DNA of 64,000 nucleotides from Streptococcus sp. 29892 (GCF_032594935.1 NZ_CP118734.1:524001-588000), one strand, 5' to 3'; counted from the stretch's first letter, positions 27,510 to 37,758 are shown. The notes: generated from the sequence alone by a model not told the origin. Program-made: numbers and translations.

Positions 27510-28370
27510 CTATTCAAATAGTTCTTTATAGATTTCTTCGGACTGGTGTTCCTGAATGCTAATATCCAGAATTTCCACCTGACAAGCCATAAGTTGATCA
27601 AGGTAGAAATGCAGACTGTGAACACTGGTGTCTAGCTGAATGCTATTATTGGCCAAAGTCAGGCCTTCCACTTGCCTAAGTTTCTGATAAACTGTCTGGT
27701 TGTCGCTGGTTTGAATGGTGTACTGTCGCCCAACCTGTTCCAGTTTTCGCTCGATGATTTTTCCCTGTTTGAGAAAGAGCAGCTGGTCGGTTAGCTGGTC
27801 CACCTCGTTTAATTGGTGGGAAGATACGATAATGGTTGAACCATTTTTGGCTAGTTTCTGGAGCAATTTTCTGGTCTGGATGTAGCTGGTCGGGTCCAAA
27901 CCGTTCAAGGGTTCATCCAAGAGCATGACCTGGGGCTTGTTCATGATACCGATAGCCAGCAGGAGATGTTGCTTCATTCCTAGGGAATAATTTTTGACAG
28001 GGATCTTCACATAATCACGGATTCCGATTTCTTGGATGACTTCCTCAATCCGCTCTTTGGGTAAACCTTGGATAGTCTGGACCAATCGTAAGTGTTCTAG
28101 CCCCGTCAATTCAGGGTAGAGGACACGGTTGTCCTGCAGGTAGGCAAAGGTTTGGTAGACATTTGGATTATCGTGCTTTTTGCCATTTATTGAAATCTCT
28201 CCCGAATCAAAGGATTGCAGGTTGGCAATGCAGTCTAGGAGAGTTGTCTTTCCAGCTCCATTTGGTCCAATCAAGGCCCAGATTCCAGGCTCCGCCAGTT
28301 CTAGGTTTAGCTGGTCTAGTATCTTATTTTTCCCGTAGGATTTGCACAAATTGTGAATGGATAATCGCAT
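27510..28370 (-). CDS. ABC transporter ATP-binding protein
   Basis: A 286-residue ATPase of the ABC-2 export type. Walker A GPNGAGKTT, signature YSLGMKQH, Walker B VMLLDEPLNGLD and switch SSHQLNE are all present, so the subunit should be active. It lies 2 nt after the upstream permease stop and 12 nt before the second permease, giving one operon. The C-terminal ~70 residues form an accessory domain seen in several antimicrobial-peptide transporters. Confidence 0.88.
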   Translation of the reverse strand: MRLSIHNLCKSYGKNKILDQLNLELAEPGIWALIGPNGAGKTTLLDCIANLQSFDSGEISINGKKHDNPNVYQTFAYLQDNRVLYPELTGLEHLRLVQTIQGLPKERIEEVIQEIGIRDYVKIPVKNYSLGMKQHLLLAIGIMNKPQVMLLDEPLNGLDPTSYIQTRKLLQKLAKNGSTIIVSSHQLNEVDQLTDQLLFLKQGKIIERKLEQVGRQYTIQTSDNQTVYQKLRQVEGLTLANNSIQLDTSVHSLHFYLDQLMACQVEILDISIQEHQSEEIYKELFE

Positions 28371-28372
28371 GG

Positions 28373-29590
28373 TTAGACCTCACTTTTTCTTGTCAGGAGA
28401 TAGAATTGCAGGATATAGATGAGCAGGTTACTGATGAGAAGAACCGTAAAGACTTTTGGAATGCTGTATCCTGTTAATTGCTGGTAGATGATAGCACTTC
28501 CGTCCGCCAGATTGCCCGCATTCCATAGGCTAAATGGATTGAAGATATGGGGAAAGAAATTGGCAGAGATGACAAGTCCTAGTGTGACAACCAGTCCAGC
28601 CAGTCCATTTTTTAAGACTCTAGCCAAGGTCTGTGCCACTCCCAGCAAAAATAGAAGGTAGAGATAGTGCATGCCACAGGCCAGCAAGATGACTTGGTAA
28701 ATAGGTTTTATGGTTGTGGTGATAAAACTGTAAGCCAGTCCCTTACTGCTATAGGTGGTGACGGGATAGATCCAACTACTATTGCCGTTTAGTAAAAAAG
28801 CGATGAGCAAATGGCTCAGATAGAGGGTGAGAAAGAGGGCAGTATATAGTGTCAGGAAAGCCAGGTATTTATTGGTTGTAATTCGGATTCTAGTCAGCCC
28901 TAGGGTCTGTAAAAGGCGGATTTGTCGGTTAGTTCCCTGCTGGTCTTTGATGAAAAAGTTGATGAAAGCTAGGAGAAAGAGAGGAAGGGTGATGACAAGC
29001 CCCAGCTGTTTTTGCCCCTGCCAGATTTCATGGCTGGTTCCCTTTAAGGCCTGCTGGCCCAGGCTCTTGACAATTTCCCTGTCTGTTGGTGTTTTGGGAT
29101 GTTCAAAGGCTGTTAGGTAAAGCTCAGTTGGAAAAGCTGAGGGTATCTCCTTTTCTAGCAGATACTTGGACATCAAGAAGGTATTTTCGATGGTTTGTGG
29201 GGCAAATTCATAGCTTTGATAGACATGGCTGATATACTGTCCATCCTTCTGATAGTGCTGGATATTTTTCTCATAAAAATAGGTCCAGTTCTCCTTCTTG
29301 ACCGCCTCAATCTCCTTCTGGTAGTTGGCAATATAGTCTGTAAAGAATGTTTTTTCAGCCTGATAATCTTCTTCGCTGAGAGTTTGATTCTGATACTGTG
29401 TTTCTAAATCTTGAATGATATTTTCAAAATTTTGGATAGACTGTTCATGGTGTTGGATGACCTTTAATTTGGCTTGGCGATTGTGGTAGCCTGCTAGAAG
29501 GGAACTAGCTAGAATCGTCATCAGCATGACCAAGATAGCGACCAAGTTTTTCTTGATACGGAAAAATAGCTTTCCTTCAATTTGAAACAT
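28373..29590 (-). CDS. ABC transporter permease, large subunit
   Basis: About 405 residues. One N-terminal helix (residues ~15-33), a charged extracytoplasmic domain (~35-185) with coiled-coil character, then about six helices. The frame begins at 29641, but the ATG at 29590 follows GGAGGTATCT at proper distance and begins MFQIEGKLFF, so this start is chosen. First gene of the three-gene exporter; function otherwise unknown. Confidence 0.7.
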   Translation of the reverse strand: MFQIEGKLFFRIKKNLVAILVMLMTILASSLLAGYHNRQAKLKVIQHHEQSIQNFENIIQDLETQYQNQTLSEEDYQAEKTFFTDYIANYQKEIEAVKKENWTYFYEKNIQHYQKDGQYISHVYQSYEFAPQTIENTFLMSKYLLEKEIPSAFPTELYLTAFEHPKTPTDREIVKSLGQQALKGTSHEIWQGQKQLGLVITLPLFLLAFINFFIKDQQGTNRQIRLLQTLGLTRIRITTNKYLAFLTLYTALFLTLYLSHLLIAFLLNGNSSWIYPVTTYSSKGLAYSFITTTIKPIYQVILLACGMHYLYLLFLLGVAQTLARVLKNGLAGLVVTLGLVISANFFPHIFNPFSLWNAGNLADGSAIIYQQLTGYSIPKVFTVLLISNLLIYILQFYLLTRKSEV

Positions 29591-29649
29591 AGATACCTCC
29601 AGGGGATAAATGGCGAACGGATAGATGTATAAATGTGTCATTTTCTATC

Positions 29650-29678
29650 ATTATAATATCAATATAAACATAAATCAA
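29650..29678 (-). promoter_or_regulatory. Promoter of the three-gene ABC operon
   Basis: On the minus strand TTGATT (29678-29673), 17-nt spacer, TATAAT (29655-29650), about 60 nt before the first permease start. Confidence 0.6.
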
Positions 29679-29753
29679 GGGATTATACAAAGGACTGGAA
29701 TATTTTTGTCTAATTTGATATACTAAATCCATCATAAACAAGGAGGGTCTTGT

Positions 29754-30089
29754 ATGGAAAAGACAGAGATTATTCAAGACGTTTTGGCCCTCATTCAAGA
29801 CTTGAATCGGGCCTTTCAAGCAGATAAGCGGGGGACAGTTGATGAGCAACGGTTCCAACATAATTTGACTGAGACGACACGCCTATTGTCGGAGGCCAAG
29901 TCGGTCACCAATACAGAACTGATTGCGATTGAGAAATTCTACCGTTCGACCAGTTTTTTGGTTGGACTAGGCGACCTGCGATTGAGTGAGACTAGCAGGC
30001 AGGCTTGGCAGGCCTTTGATCGCTACTACTACCAAACTATCAGAGAAGAATTGAAACTCTATGGTGGCTCTGCTATTGCCCAAGTATAA
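29754..30089 (+). CDS. Small helical cytosolic protein, unknown function
   Basis: A 111-residue, probably all-helical soluble protein without signal or membrane segment; preceded by AAGGAGGG. The compact four-helix look, small size and position beside two exporter-like ABC systems recall bacteriocin immunity proteins, but I see no diagnostic motif and treat that as speculation. Divergent from the minus-strand ABC operon. Confidence 0.6.
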   Translation: MEKTEIIQDVLALIQDLNRAFQADKRGTVDEQRFQHNLTETTRLLSEAKSVTNTELIAIEKFYRSTSFLVGLGDLRLSETSRQAWQAFDRYYYQTIREELKLYGGSAIAQV

Positions 30090-30123
30090 TAGATGATCAG
30101 AGAGGGTGAGAATCCCTCTTTTG

Positions 30124-30132
30124 TGCTATAAT
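30124..30132 (+). promoter_or_regulatory. Extended -10 promoter of the MacB-like ABC pair
   Basis: TGCTATAAT with TATAAT at 30127-30132; about 48 nt before the ATPase gene. The preceding GAGAGGGTGAGAATCCCTCTTTT (30098-30120) forms a small terminator for the upstream gene. Confidence 0.5.
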
Positions 30133-30179
30133 AAAGAATAAGAATATAGTCATTAGGAAGAGAAGAAGCGAGGTGTGCC

Positions 30180-30881
30180 ATGTCCTATATCCAAGTAAAG
30201 AATTCTTCGAAATACTACCAAATGGGGGATGCGACCATTGTGGCAAATGACGGTGTGTCCTTTGAGATTGAAAAGGGAGAGTTGGTCATCATTCTTGGCT
30301 CATCTGGTGCGGGAAAATCCACTCTGCTCAATATCTTAGGTGGCATGGATAGCAACGATGAGGGGGAGGTTTGGATTGACGGTGTGGATATTGCCAAGCT
30401 TTCAAGTCATGAACTGACCAACTATCGTAGAGATGATGTAGGCTTTGTCTTCCAGTTTTACAATTTGGTTGCCAATCTGACCGCCAAGGAAAATGTGGAA
30501 CTGGCAGCAGAAATCGTCAAGGATGCCTTGGATGCCGAGGAGGTCTTGGAAGAGGTCGGACTTGGCCATCGAATCAATAATTTCCCTGCTCAGCTTTCAG
30601 GCGGTGAACAACAACGTGTGGCCATTGCCCGTGCCGTTGCCAAAAAGCCTAAAATTTTGCTTTGTGATGAACCGACAGGAGCCTTGGACTACCAAACAGG
30701 TAAGCAGGTCTTGCAAATCCTGCAAAATATGTCCCGCACGCAAGGAGCAACGGTGATTATCGTGACCCATAATAGCTCTCTGGCTCCTATTGCAGATAGG
30801 GTTATTCGGATGCGGGATGCCCGTGTGCATTCTGTTGAGCTGAATGCAGAACCGCAGGATATTGCTAGTCTAGAATATTAG
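30180..30881 (+). CDS. MacB/LolD-type ABC transporter ATP-binding protein
   Basis: A 233-residue ATPase. Walker [11 protein letters not shown]-loop FVFQFYNL, signature [14 protein letters not shown], Walker [13 protein letters not shown], switch VTHN. This class pairs with FtsX-like permeases and powers mechanotransmission or peptide export. The permease gene follows at once, overlapping or abutting the stop. GAGGTGTGCC precedes the ATG. Confidence 0.9.
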   Translation: MSYIQVKNSSKYYQMGDATIVANDGVSFEIEKGELVIILGSSGAGKSTLLNILGGMDSNDEGEVWIDGVDIAKLSSHELTNYRRDDVGFVFQFYNLVANLTAKENVELAAEIVKDALDAEEVLEEVGLGHRINNFPAQLSGGEQQRVAIARAVAKKPKILLCDEPTGALDYQTGKQVLQILQNMSRTQGATVIIVTHNSSLAPIADRVIRMRDARVHSVELNAEPQDIASLEY

Positions 30882-30889
30882 TGGGTGAT

Positions 30890-33800
30890 ATGATGAAAAA
30901 GAAAATCTACTGGAAGGATATGAGGCAATCTCTGCTTTCTTCCAAGGGGCGTTTTTTGTCCATTTTTAGCCTGATGATGTTGGGAGCTCTAGCATTGACA
31001 GGACTGAAAGTAACAGCTCCAAATATGGAAAAAACTGCCCAAACCTATATCGCTGACCATAGGACAATGGATTTGGCTGTCATTTCAGGTCTGGGTATCA
31101 GTCAGGCTGACCTGGACGAATTGGCATCCATTAAAGGTGCGACAGTAGAGGCTGGCCATTTTAAGGATGTAGTAGCCAAGGAAGATCAGACTGCTGTTCG
31201 ACTATTTTCAGAGCCAAAATCTATTTCAACCTATAAATTAGTAGAAGGTAAACTCCCGAGCAAGAAGGACCAGATAGCTCTATCTCCATCCCTACAAGCA
31301 AGTTACAAATTGGGTGACACCTTTCAGGTGACTGAGCCAGATAAGGATGGGACTATACTGACCCAAACCACCTTTACAGTTGTTGGTTTTGTGGCTTCGT
31401 CAGAAATCTGGGACAATGAAACTATGGGCATGGCCATAAGTGGTGATGGACAACTGGCTGGTTATGGAGTTGTGAGTGAGGACAGCTTCCAATCAGAAGC
31501 CTACACAATCGCCCGACTTGCTTATGATGATTTGAAAGACCTGCCCTATCATAGCCAGGCCTATCAAAACAAACTAGAAGACCACCAAGAAGCATTAGAA
31601 ACCCTATTAGCAAACAACGATGAACAACGCTTGGCCAGTATTCAATCTGAAGGGCAAACGGAAATTGCTAAGGGGGAAGAAGACATTGCCCAGGCTCAAT
31701 CCCAGCTTGACCAAGCGGCAACAGACTTGGCGACTGGTCAGGAGCAGGTCGCAAGTGGTCGCAGTGAGTTTGCGCGTGGACGGGCTAAATTGGTTCAGTC
31801 AGAGATGGAATTGCGGACTGCCCTAGCCCAGTTGTTGCAAACCAAGTTTCAATTGGAAGAAAGCAAGAAAGAATTGGACAGCCAGAAAGCCAAACTGGAC
31901 CAAACTACTTCCTTTCTTGAAGGAATCCAGGAAGAACTGGACCAAGCAGTTCAGCGCTTAGATGCAGCAAAACTTGAACTGAATGCACAGAATGTGCGAC
32001 TTAGTCAAACAGCTTCACAAATTTCAACTGGTCGTGCCGACTGGTACCAAAACCAACAAAGTTTAAATCAGCTGATTGCCAGTCAGGTTCAGGCTGGACA
32101 GACATTATCTGACTATCCTGACTTATTAGCTAGACAGGAAGCATTGGACGCAGAAAAAGCTCGTTTAGATCAGCTTGAAACTGACTATGACCAAGCTCAC
32201 CAATCCTATATCAATAACTATGACTACTACCAATCCAAGGTTATAGAATATGAAGCTAGTCTAGCTGATTATCAAACCTGGAATCAGGAATACCAGACTG
32301 GTTTGGCCCACTACCAATCAGGTCTATCCCAGTATGAACAAGGTCTGGCAGCCTATCAAAATGGCGTTTCAGATTATGAATGGGGTGTCAGTCAATTGGA
32401 ATCTTCTGACTTGAAACTTCGTCAAGAAGAGTTGCGCTTGGAAGCGGCAGACAAGGAATTAGCCCAGGCCCAATCTCAATTGTCTGAAAAACAGGCAAAA
32501 GCCAATCAAGAAATCAGCCAGTCCCAAACAGAGATTGTCCAGGCCAAGTCCGACCTGAGCAAATTAGAAAAATCTCCCTATCAGATTTATAGTCGGACCA
32601 GCATCCCCGGTGGGGATGGCTACACGACCTATAGCAATGCGACCAAGTCCATCGCGGCAGTAGGCAATGTTTTCCCTCTAGTTCTTTATCTCGTAGCTGC
32701 TCTAGTCACCTTTACCACCATGGCTCGTTTTGTGGATGAGGAACGGACCCAGTCAGGCGTTTTCAAGGCCCTTGGCTATACCAATAGGCAAATCATGGCC
32801 AAGTTCCTTCTATATGGTCTAGCAGCTGGCCTAGTTGGTACTCTTGTCGGCATTCTTGCTGGAAACCTTGTCCTATCACCTATCATTTCGAGCATTATCA
32901 CGCAGACGACGGTGATTGGACCTGCCAAGCTACACTTTTATCCCCTCTGGACTGGTTTAGCCGTGCTCCTATCATTGATTTCCTCCGTTTTGCCTGCCTA
33001 TCTGGTGGCACAGAGAGAATTGACCGAGAAACCGGCTCAATTACTCCTTCCTAAACCTCCAGCTGCAGGTTCAAGTATTTGGCTAGAAAAATGGCCAGCT
33101 ATCTGGTCCCGCCTGAGCTTCACCCACAAGGTGACTGCCCGCAACATCTTCCGTTACAAGCTCCGCATGCTCATGACCATCTTCGGTGTGGCAGGTACGG
33201 TCGCCCTCCTTTTCGGTGGCTTAGGCATCCGCTCCTCCATCTCAGGAGTTGTCCAACGGCAGTTTGGGGAACTCATCCATTATGATATGTTGGTAGTGGA
33301 AAATAGCAGAGCAGATGAGGAGGACTTAGACAAATTAACAGCCTTTCTCCAGTCGGATCAGGTTGGTCAATCCATGCCAGTGGCTTTTGAACAGCTCAGT
33401 CAAACAGTGGAAACTAGTGGCCAGAGAAAAAATATTTCCATTGGTCTGTATATTTCAGATCGTCAGGATTTGGGAAATCTAGTCAGTCTTGAAAATTCTT
33501 CTGGTAAAGCTATCCAGCTGAGTGGCAGGGGCATTGTCCTCACGGAAAAACTAGCCCAAATCTACGGTGTCAGTGTCGGGGATAAACTAGGACTTACTCT
33601 GGAAGATAAGGAAGTGCAGGTCAGGGTGGCTGCTGTGGCCGATATGTACGCCGGACACTTCATCTATATGACCAGAGGTTACTACGAGCAGGTGACGGGT
33701 CGTCAAAAGACAGCCAATGCCTATTTGGTGCAACTGAAAAATGATAAGACAGGTCATGTACAGAAACTGGCTAGCCAGCTTCTAGCCATGCCAGCAGTCA

Positions 33801-34258
33801 AAAGTCTGGTGCAGAATACCTCGCTTATGGCTATGCTGACCACTATTGCAGGCTCCCTACAAACCATAATGACCATTCTGGTCCTTCTATCAATCTTGCT
33901 TGGACTGGTCATTCTTTATAATCTCACTATTATCAATATGTCCGAACGGATTAGAGAACTGTCTACTATAAAAGTCCTAGGCTTCCATAATCGGGAAGTG
34001 ACCATGTATATCTATCGGGAAACCATTGTCCTGTCCATTATCGGAATTGTGGTCGGACTAGTTGGTGGGATTTATCTGCACAGGTTACTCCTTGAAATGA
34101 TTGGGTCGGACAGCATTCGATTCAATCCCGCTGTCGGACTGGAAGTTTATATCATTCCGGTTGTGGCTATTATTGGCATTCTGGCAGCCCTTGGTATCTA
34201 TGTCAACCATCATCTAAGAAAGGTGGATATGCTGGAAGCTCTAAAATCAGTTGAGTAA
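30890..34258 (+). CDS. Large FtsX/MacB-like ABC permease with extracellular coiled coil
   Basis: About 1,122 residues. Helix 1 (~20-40), periplasm-like MacB core (~45-230), a long Gln/Glu-rich coiled coil (~235-565), helices forming the first FtsX domain (~600-720), then a second core and a last FtsX domain with three helices (~990-1120). Within the coiled coil at about residues 470-505 a seven-residue pattern [LV]-x-x-Y-[QE]-x-G repeats four times. Tandem ATGs at 30890 and 30893; GTG at 30881 is also possible. Partner of the ATPase gene. Substrate unknown; membrane-stress or antimicrobial-peptide roles are plausible. Confidence 0.8.
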   Translation: MMKKKIYWKDMRQSLLSSKGRFLSIFSLMMLGALALTGLKVTAPNMEKTAQTYIADHRTMDLAVISGLGISQADLDELASIKGATVEAGHFKDVVAKEDQTAVRLFSEPKSISTYKLVEGKLPSKKDQIALSPSLQASYKLGDTFQVTEPDKDGTILTQTTFTVVGFVASSEIWDNETMGMAISGDGQLAGYGVVSEDSFQSEAYTIARLAYDDLKDLPYHSQAYQNKLEDHQEALETLLANNDEQRLASIQSEGQTEIAKGEEDIAQAQSQLDQAATDLATGQEQVASGRSEFARGRAKLVQSEMELRTALAQLLQTKFQLEESKKELDSQKAKLDQTTSFLEGIQEELDQAVQRLDAAKLELNAQNVRLSQTASQISTGRADWYQNQQSLNQLIASQVQAGQTLSDYPDLLARQEALDAEKARLDQLETDYDQAHQSYINNYDYYQSKVIEYEASLADYQTWNQEYQTGLAHYQSGLSQYEQGLAAYQNGVSDYEWGVSQLESSDLKLRQEELRLEAADKELAQAQSQLSEKQAKANQEISQSQTEIVQAKSDLSKLEKSPYQIYSRTSIPGGDGYTTYSNATKSIAAVGNVFPLVLYLVAALVTFTTMARFVDEERTQSGVFKALGYTNRQIMAKFLLYGLAAGLVGTLVGILAGNLVLSPIISSIITQTTVIGPAKLHFYPLWTGLAVLLSLISSVLPAYLVAQRELTEKPAQLLLPKPPAAGSSIWLEKWPAIWSRLSFTHKVTARNIFRYKLRMLMTIFGVAGTVALLFGGLGIRSSISGVVQRQFGELIHYDMLVVENSRADEEDLDKLTAFLQSDQVGQSMPVAFEQLSQTVETSGQRKNISIGLYISDRQDLGNLVSLENSSGKAIQLSGRGIVLTEKLAQIYGVSVGDKLGLTLEDKEVQVRVAAVADMYAGHFIYMTRGYYEQVTGRQKTANAYLVQLKNDKTGHVQKLASQLLAMPAVKSLVQNTSLMAMLTTIAGSLQTIMTILVLLSILLGLVILYNLTIINMSERIRELSTIKVLGFHNREVTMYIYRETIVLSIIGIVVGLVGGIYLHRLLLEMIGSDSIRFNPAVGLEVYIIPVVAIIGILAALGIYVNHHLRKVDMLEALKSVE

Positions 34259-34271
34259 GGTATATTGCAAT

Positions 34272-34304
34272 GAAAAATCCTAGTCACTGACTAGGATTTT
34301 CTTT
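34272..34304 (+). terminator. Terminator after the ABC permease
   Basis: Near-perfect GAAAAATCCTAGT / ACTAGGATTTTC stem with a CACTG loop and CTTT tail. Confidence 0.7.
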
Positions 34305-34345
34305 GCTATTCCAGCCCTCCACCACCCACAAATCTTCCGCATCCA

Positions 34346-34354
34346 TGCTATAAT
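34346..34354 (+). promoter_or_regulatory. Extended -10 abutting polA start (leaderless candidate)
   Basis: TGCTATAAT, with TATAAT at 34349-34354 and six bases (AGAAAC) before the ATG at 34361. No Shine-Dalgarno is present. Confidence 0.6.
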
Positions 34355-34360
34355 AGAAAC

Positions 34361-36997
34361 ATGAAAAAAAATAAGTTATTACTCATTGATGGCTCTTCGG
34401 TAGCCTTCCGTGCCTTCTTTGCACTTTATAACCAAATTGACCGCTTCAAGAATGCTAACGGTCTGCATACCAACGCCATTTACGGCTTCAACCTCATGCT
34501 GGACCACATGATGAAGCGGATTGAGCCGACCCACATTCTCGTTGCTTTTGACGCAGGCAAGACCACCTTCCGTACTGAGATGTACGCCGATTACAAGGCA
34601 GGTCGTGCCAAGACTCCAGACGAGTTCCGCGAGCAGTTTCCCTTCATTCGTCAGATGTTGGATGCCATGGGGGTTAAGCACTATGAGCTAGCTCAGTACG
34701 AGGCAGACGATATTATCGGTACCTTGGACAAAATGGCAGAGCGGACAGACATTCCCTTCGATGTGACCATTGTCAGCGGTGATAAGGACTTGATCCAGCT
34801 GACAGACGAAAACACCGTCGTTGAGATTTCTAAGAAAGGCGTAGCCGAATTCGAAGAATTTACCCCAGCCTACCTCATGGAAAAAATGGGTATCACCCCC
34901 GCTCAGTTTATTGACCTCAAGGCACTCATGGGTGATAAGTCCGATAACATCCCTGGCGTAACCAAAATCGGTGAAAAAACAGGCCTCAAACTCCTGATAG
35001 AACATGGCTCCCTAGACGGCATTTACGAAAACATCGACAGCATGAAGGCTTCCAAGATGAAGGAAAACCTGATTGCTGATAAGGAACAGGCCTTCCTATC
35101 GCGCACTCTTGCGACCATCGACACTAATGCACCTATTGAAATCGGACTGGATGACCTTATCTACGAGGGACCAAAAGTCGAAGAACTAGGACAATTCTAC
35201 GATGATATGGGCTTCAAGCAGTTGCGAGCTCAGTTGGGAACCAGCGCTGAGGAAGAACTTCCTGCAGTCGAGTTTCAAACAGTCACCGAATTGACAGAGG
35301 ATATGCTACACCCAGATCAATTTTTCTATTTTGAAATCTTGGGTGAGAACTACCACCGTGAAGATCTGGTGGGACTAGCTTGGGGTGACAAAGAGCAGAT
35401 TTATGTTGGGGGACCAGAACTCCTCGACAGCCTAATCTTGCGTGACTTCTTAGAAAATCAACCTGTTAAAACCTATGATTTTAAACGTGGAAAAGTCCTC
35501 CTAGCTCGTCACGGCTTGGACTTGCCGCTGGCTAGCTTCGATAGCCGTCTTGCCAAATACCTCCTGTCAACAGTCGAGGACAACGCCATCACAACCATTG
35601 CCAACCTCTATGGTCAGACCCGTGTGGTTCCAGATGAGGTGGTCTATGGCAAGGGAGCAAAATTGGCACTTCCAGAGCGAGCAGAATTCTTCCCCCACCT
35701 TGCCAAGAAGCTTCAAGTCCTTATTGAAACAGAAGCGGTCATGTTGGAAAAACTGGAAGAAAATCAGCAAATTTCCCTGCTCTTTGATATGGAATTGCCT
35801 TTGGCCAATGTCCTAGCTAAGATGGAAATCACAGGGATTAAGGTTCAAAAAGAAACTTTACAAACCATGCAGGCTGAAAATGAAGTTTTGATTGAACAAC
35901 TGACCAAGGAAATTTACGAGCTGGCTGGTCAGGAATTCAATATCAACTCGCCAAAACAACTTGGCATCATCCTATTTGAAGACATGGGCTTGCCTTTGGA
36001 ATATACCAAGAAAACCAAGACAGGCTACTCAACAGCAGTGGATGTCTTGGAACGTCTGGCACCAATTGCCCCAGTGGTTTCTAAGATTTTGGACTATCGC
36101 CAGATTACCAAGCTCCAATCGACCTACGTTATTGGTTTGCAGGATGCGATTTTAGAAGACGGTAAGATTCATACCCGCTATGTGCAGGACTTGACCCAGA
36201 CCGGTCGTCTGTCCTCAACAGATCCTAATCTGCAAAACATCCCAGTCCGATTGGAACAAGGTCGCTTGATTCGTAAGGCTTTTGTGCCGTCGCTTGAGAA
36301 CAGTGTACTCTTGGCATCGGATTATTCGCAGATTGAACTGCGGGTCTTGGCACATATCTCAAAGGACGAGCATTTAATTGAAGCCTTCCAAAAAGGTGTG
36401 GACATTCATACCTCGACAGCCATGCGGGTCTTCGGTATTGAAAAAGCAGAAGATGTGACAGCTAATGACCGCCGCAATGCCAAGGCAGTCAACTTTGGAG
36501 TGGTTTACGGTATCTCAGACTTTGGCTTGTCCAACAACTTGGGCATTACTCGTAAGGAAGCCAAGGACTATATTGATACCTATTTTGAACGTTTCCCAGG
36601 TATCAAGAACTACATGGAAACCATTGTCCGTGAAGCCAGAGATAAGGGCTTTGTAGAAACCATCTACAAGCGCCGTCGTGAATTGCCAGAGATTAACTCA
36701 CGTAATTTCAATGTCCGTAATTTTGCGGAACGGACTGCCATCAACTCCCCAATCCAAGGCTCTGCTGCCGATATTCTCAAGGTAGCCATGATCAACTTGG
36801 ACAAGGAAATTGAAGAAGCCGGCCTGTCAACGCGCATGCTCCTTCAGGTACACGATGAGATTGTGCTTGAAGTACCAAGAGCAGAATTGGAAACAGTTAA
36901 AGCCCTCGTAAAAGAAACCATGGAGTCAGCCATCGCCTTGTCAGTCCCATTGATTGCCGATGAAAATGATGGCCAGACTTGGTACGAAGCCAAATAG
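34361..36997 (+). CDS. polA: DNA polymerase I
   Basis: An 878-residue polymerase. The 5'-3' exonuclease domain occupies ~1-290 (LLIDGSSVAFRAFFAL, GDKSDNIPGV). The middle domain (~315-480) lacks proofreading carboxylates: the expected D-x-E strand reads FFYFEILGEN, so 3'-5' exonuclease is probably inactive, as in other streptococci. Polymerase motifs are DYSQIELRVLAH (A), RRNAKAVNFGVVYG (B) and QVHDEIVLE (C). Acts in repair and Okazaki processing. The start has no ribosome-binding site and an adjoining -10 box. Confidence 0.95.
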   Translation: MKKNKLLLIDGSSVAFRAFFALYNQIDRFKNANGLHTNAIYGFNLMLDHMMKRIEPTHILVAFDAGKTTFRTEMYADYKAGRAKTPDEFREQFPFIRQMLDAMGVKHYELAQYEADDIIGTLDKMAERTDIPFDVTIVSGDKDLIQLTDENTVVEISKKGVAEFEEFTPAYLMEKMGITPAQFIDLKALMGDKSDNIPGVTKIGEKTGLKLLIEHGSLDGIYENIDSMKASKMKENLIADKEQAFLSRTLATIDTNAPIEIGLDDLIYEGPKVEELGQFYDDMGFKQLRAQLGTSAEEELPAVEFQTVTELTEDMLHPDQFFYFEILGENYHREDLVGLAWGDKEQIYVGGPELLDSLILRDFLENQPVKTYDFKRGKVLLARHGLDLPLASFDSRLAKYLLSTVEDNAITTIANLYGQTRVVPDEVVYGKGAKLALPERAEFFPHLAKKLQVLIETEAVMLEKLEENQQISLLFDMELPLANVLAKMEITGIKVQKETLQTMQAENEVLIEQLTKEIYELAGQEFNINSPKQLGIILFEDMGLPLEYTKKTKTGYSTAVDVLERLAPIAPVVSKILDYRQITKLQSTYVIGLQDAILEDGKIHTRYVQDLTQTGRLSSTDPNLQNIPVRLEQGRLIRKAFVPSLENSVLLASDYSQIELRVLAHISKDEHLIEAFQKGVDIHTSTAMRVFGIEKAEDVTANDRRNAKAVNFGVVYGISDFGLSNNLGITRKEAKDYIDTYFERFPGIKNYMETIVREARDKGFVETIYKRRRELPEINSRNFNVRNFAERTAINSPIQGSAADILKVAMINLDKEIEEAGLSTRMLLQVHDEIVLEVPRAELETVKALVKETMESAIALSVPLIADENDGQTWYEAK

Positions 36998-37008
36998 AAA
37001 GGAATGAC

Positions 37009-37758
37009 ATGAAGAAAACTCTAGTTTGTATTGGATTGTTTAGCTTGTTCCTTGCAGGTTGTGGAGAAAAAAAAGAAAATACGGGAACAAATCCGTCAGG
37101 AGCTGATTTTTCTACAACATTACCTATCCTAAAAGAAAAACAGGATACGACCAATGAATCAATGAATGTCCTTGCTAATGCACCTGTGGTGGTTGTTAAT
37201 GCCAACCCACCAGCAGATGAGACACAAAAAGGCCACAAAATACACGCGGCTAACAATGGTGTTGCAGAAAAGGATGAAGCAGGCAATATCAAGGAAAATT
37301 TTCGTTATTATGATGTGCCGACAAATTGGACCATCAATACAGAGAATACGGAAGATGAGACAGTAGCTGCAGTCTACGATGTTAAAGTTGATTCTAGCAA
37401 TTTTATGGTTCAGCTTTATAACATCAATGCCTTCAATAAATCACCCCTTGAAGAAGGTCGCAATATGACTCCCGAGGAATTAGAAATGCGTATGGATGAA
37501 ACCAATCACTCTTTCATTGAAAAAACGATTGTTACCATAAATGGCCAAGAATGGCAGGTCGGTCGTCAATTGATGACAGATAAAAAAATGGGACGCATTA
37601 CTTTCTATCGCATGGAATCAACAGGTGCTTATGATGATTCTGTTGTAGTAGGATCGGTCTATTATTCTCTGGATCCAGGATTAGATAAGGATCGGACGAA
37701 CCTTAAGCAGACCATCGGTCAGCTCAAGGATGTTCTTTACAATATTTCTAAGAAGTAA
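37009..37758 (+). CDS. Lipoprotein of unknown function
   Basis: A 249-residue protein with a lipoprotein signal peptide and lipobox LAGC (Cys19). The next ~90 residues are polar and low-complexity; the C-terminal half (~100-249) looks globular with mixed alpha/beta content. I do not recognise the domain. The frame opens at 36979 inside polA, but ATG 37009 follows AGAAAGGAATGAC and begins the signal peptide. It sits 11 nt after polA, so it may be read through from there. Confidence 0.75.
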   Translation: MKKTLVCIGLFSLFLAGCGEKKENTGTNPSGADFSTTLPILKEKQDTTNESMNVLANAPVVVVNANPPADETQKGHKIHAANNGVAEKDEAGNIKENFRYYDVPTNWTINTENTEDETVAAVYDVKVDSSNFMVQLYNINAFNKSPLEEGRNMTPEELEMRMDETNHSFIEKTIVTINGQEWQVGRQLMTDKKMGRITFYRMESTGAYDDSVVVGSVYYSLDPGLDKDRTNLKQTIGQLKDVLYNISKK

